From Theristus sp. LFF4_11 (Eukaryota > Nematoda > Chromadorea > Monhysterida > Xyalidae), in contig JASANC010005079.1 of NCBI GenBank assembly GCA_030248135.1, positions 1-31,128 on the forward strand: a stretch of DNA of 31,128 nucleotides, in the 5' to 3' direction. Positions within the stretch are counted from its first letter, which is position 1. Each line of letters starts with the position of its first letter. Positions 31,089 to 31,128 of this stretch are shown here, piece by piece. The notes below the pieces were generated by a model. That model was not told the DNA's origin. It did no database searches and was given only the letters and a program-made list of their open reading frames with translations. The position numbers were made by a program, and so were the translations under genes.

Positions 31089-31128
31089 GTAAACAACTCT
31101 GTCATGGTAATGTAACTGAACGAAGTAC

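Larger units (their letters stand above)
17652..31128. repeat. Right arm of giant inverted repeat
   Basis: Inverted partner of 6183-17167. It keeps sequence missing from the left arm (PRPF4 exons 2-5, normal cytosine content at 25245-26049 and 21900-22500, both halves of foldback F). In its last 350 bp it shows small indels against the left arm that break CNG exon 6. The arm still matches the left arm at CNG exon 7 (to 31088), then similarity is ragged to the window edge. Confidence 0.93.

Overview
The window is eukaryotic nuclear DNA from an invertebrate animal. Genes are split into short exons by GT-AG introns, mostly 70-300 nt, with pyrimidine-rich acceptors. Intergenic and intronic DNA is AT-rich and full of small terminal-inverted-repeat and foldback elements. 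Degenerate TTAGG(C)-like tracts and the compact introns would suit a nematode or other ecdysozoan, but I cannot name the species. There are no bacterial operons, CRISPR arrays or rRNA genes, and I recognise no tRNA gene.

Layout. Bases 1-5518 are mostly repeats: a C/G-homopolymer satellite (1-1075 and 1915-2330), two copies of a 267-270 bp MITE, telomere-like and foldback repeats (about 2.7-3.7 kb), a CRE-bearing MITE at 5.2 kb, and two exon-like reading frames on the minus strand. From about 6183 to the right edge the window is one very large inverted repeat. The left arm is 6183-17167 and the right arm 17652-31128, around a single-copy centre of about 485 bp. Each arm carries the same three genes in mirror order: a PRPF4-type U4/U6 snRNP WD-repeat protein (inner), a membrane-anchored Cu/Zn-SOD-like protein (middle) and a cyclic-nucleotide-gated (CNG) channel (outer).

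Gene integrity is asymmetric. I could build complete, phase-consistent exon models for CNG in the left arm (minus strand, 10 exons, 584 codons) and for PRPF4 (plus, 10 exons, 534 codons) and the SOD-like gene (plus, 5 exons, 266 codons) in the right arm. Their partners are damaged. Left PRPF4 has lost exons 2-5, and the only exon 1 lies in the centre in the opposite orientation. Left SOD-like exons 1-2 are destroyed. Right CNG has a frameshift in its sixth exon and runs off the window.

The most striking observation is base-specific. Bases 11226-11745 of the left arm contain no cytosine. Aligned to the reverse complement of the right arm, this is the same sequence with the Cs deleted (not converted) and some A-runs shortened. 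A second, graded C-loss region covers about 13845-14640 and 14690-14812. A sequencing or consensus artefact that drops one base is the simplest explanation, but it must be checked because it also decides whether the palindrome and the 'pseudogenes' are real.

Protein-level oddities are a SOD-like domain that keeps the Zn ligands and disulfide but lacks the Cu ligands and the active-site Arg, and a CNG channel with normal C-linker and cNMP-binding motifs but no recognisable TIGE-type pore filter. The three genes have no obvious joint pathway: one is a splicing factor, one a membrane SOD-like protein and one an ion channel.
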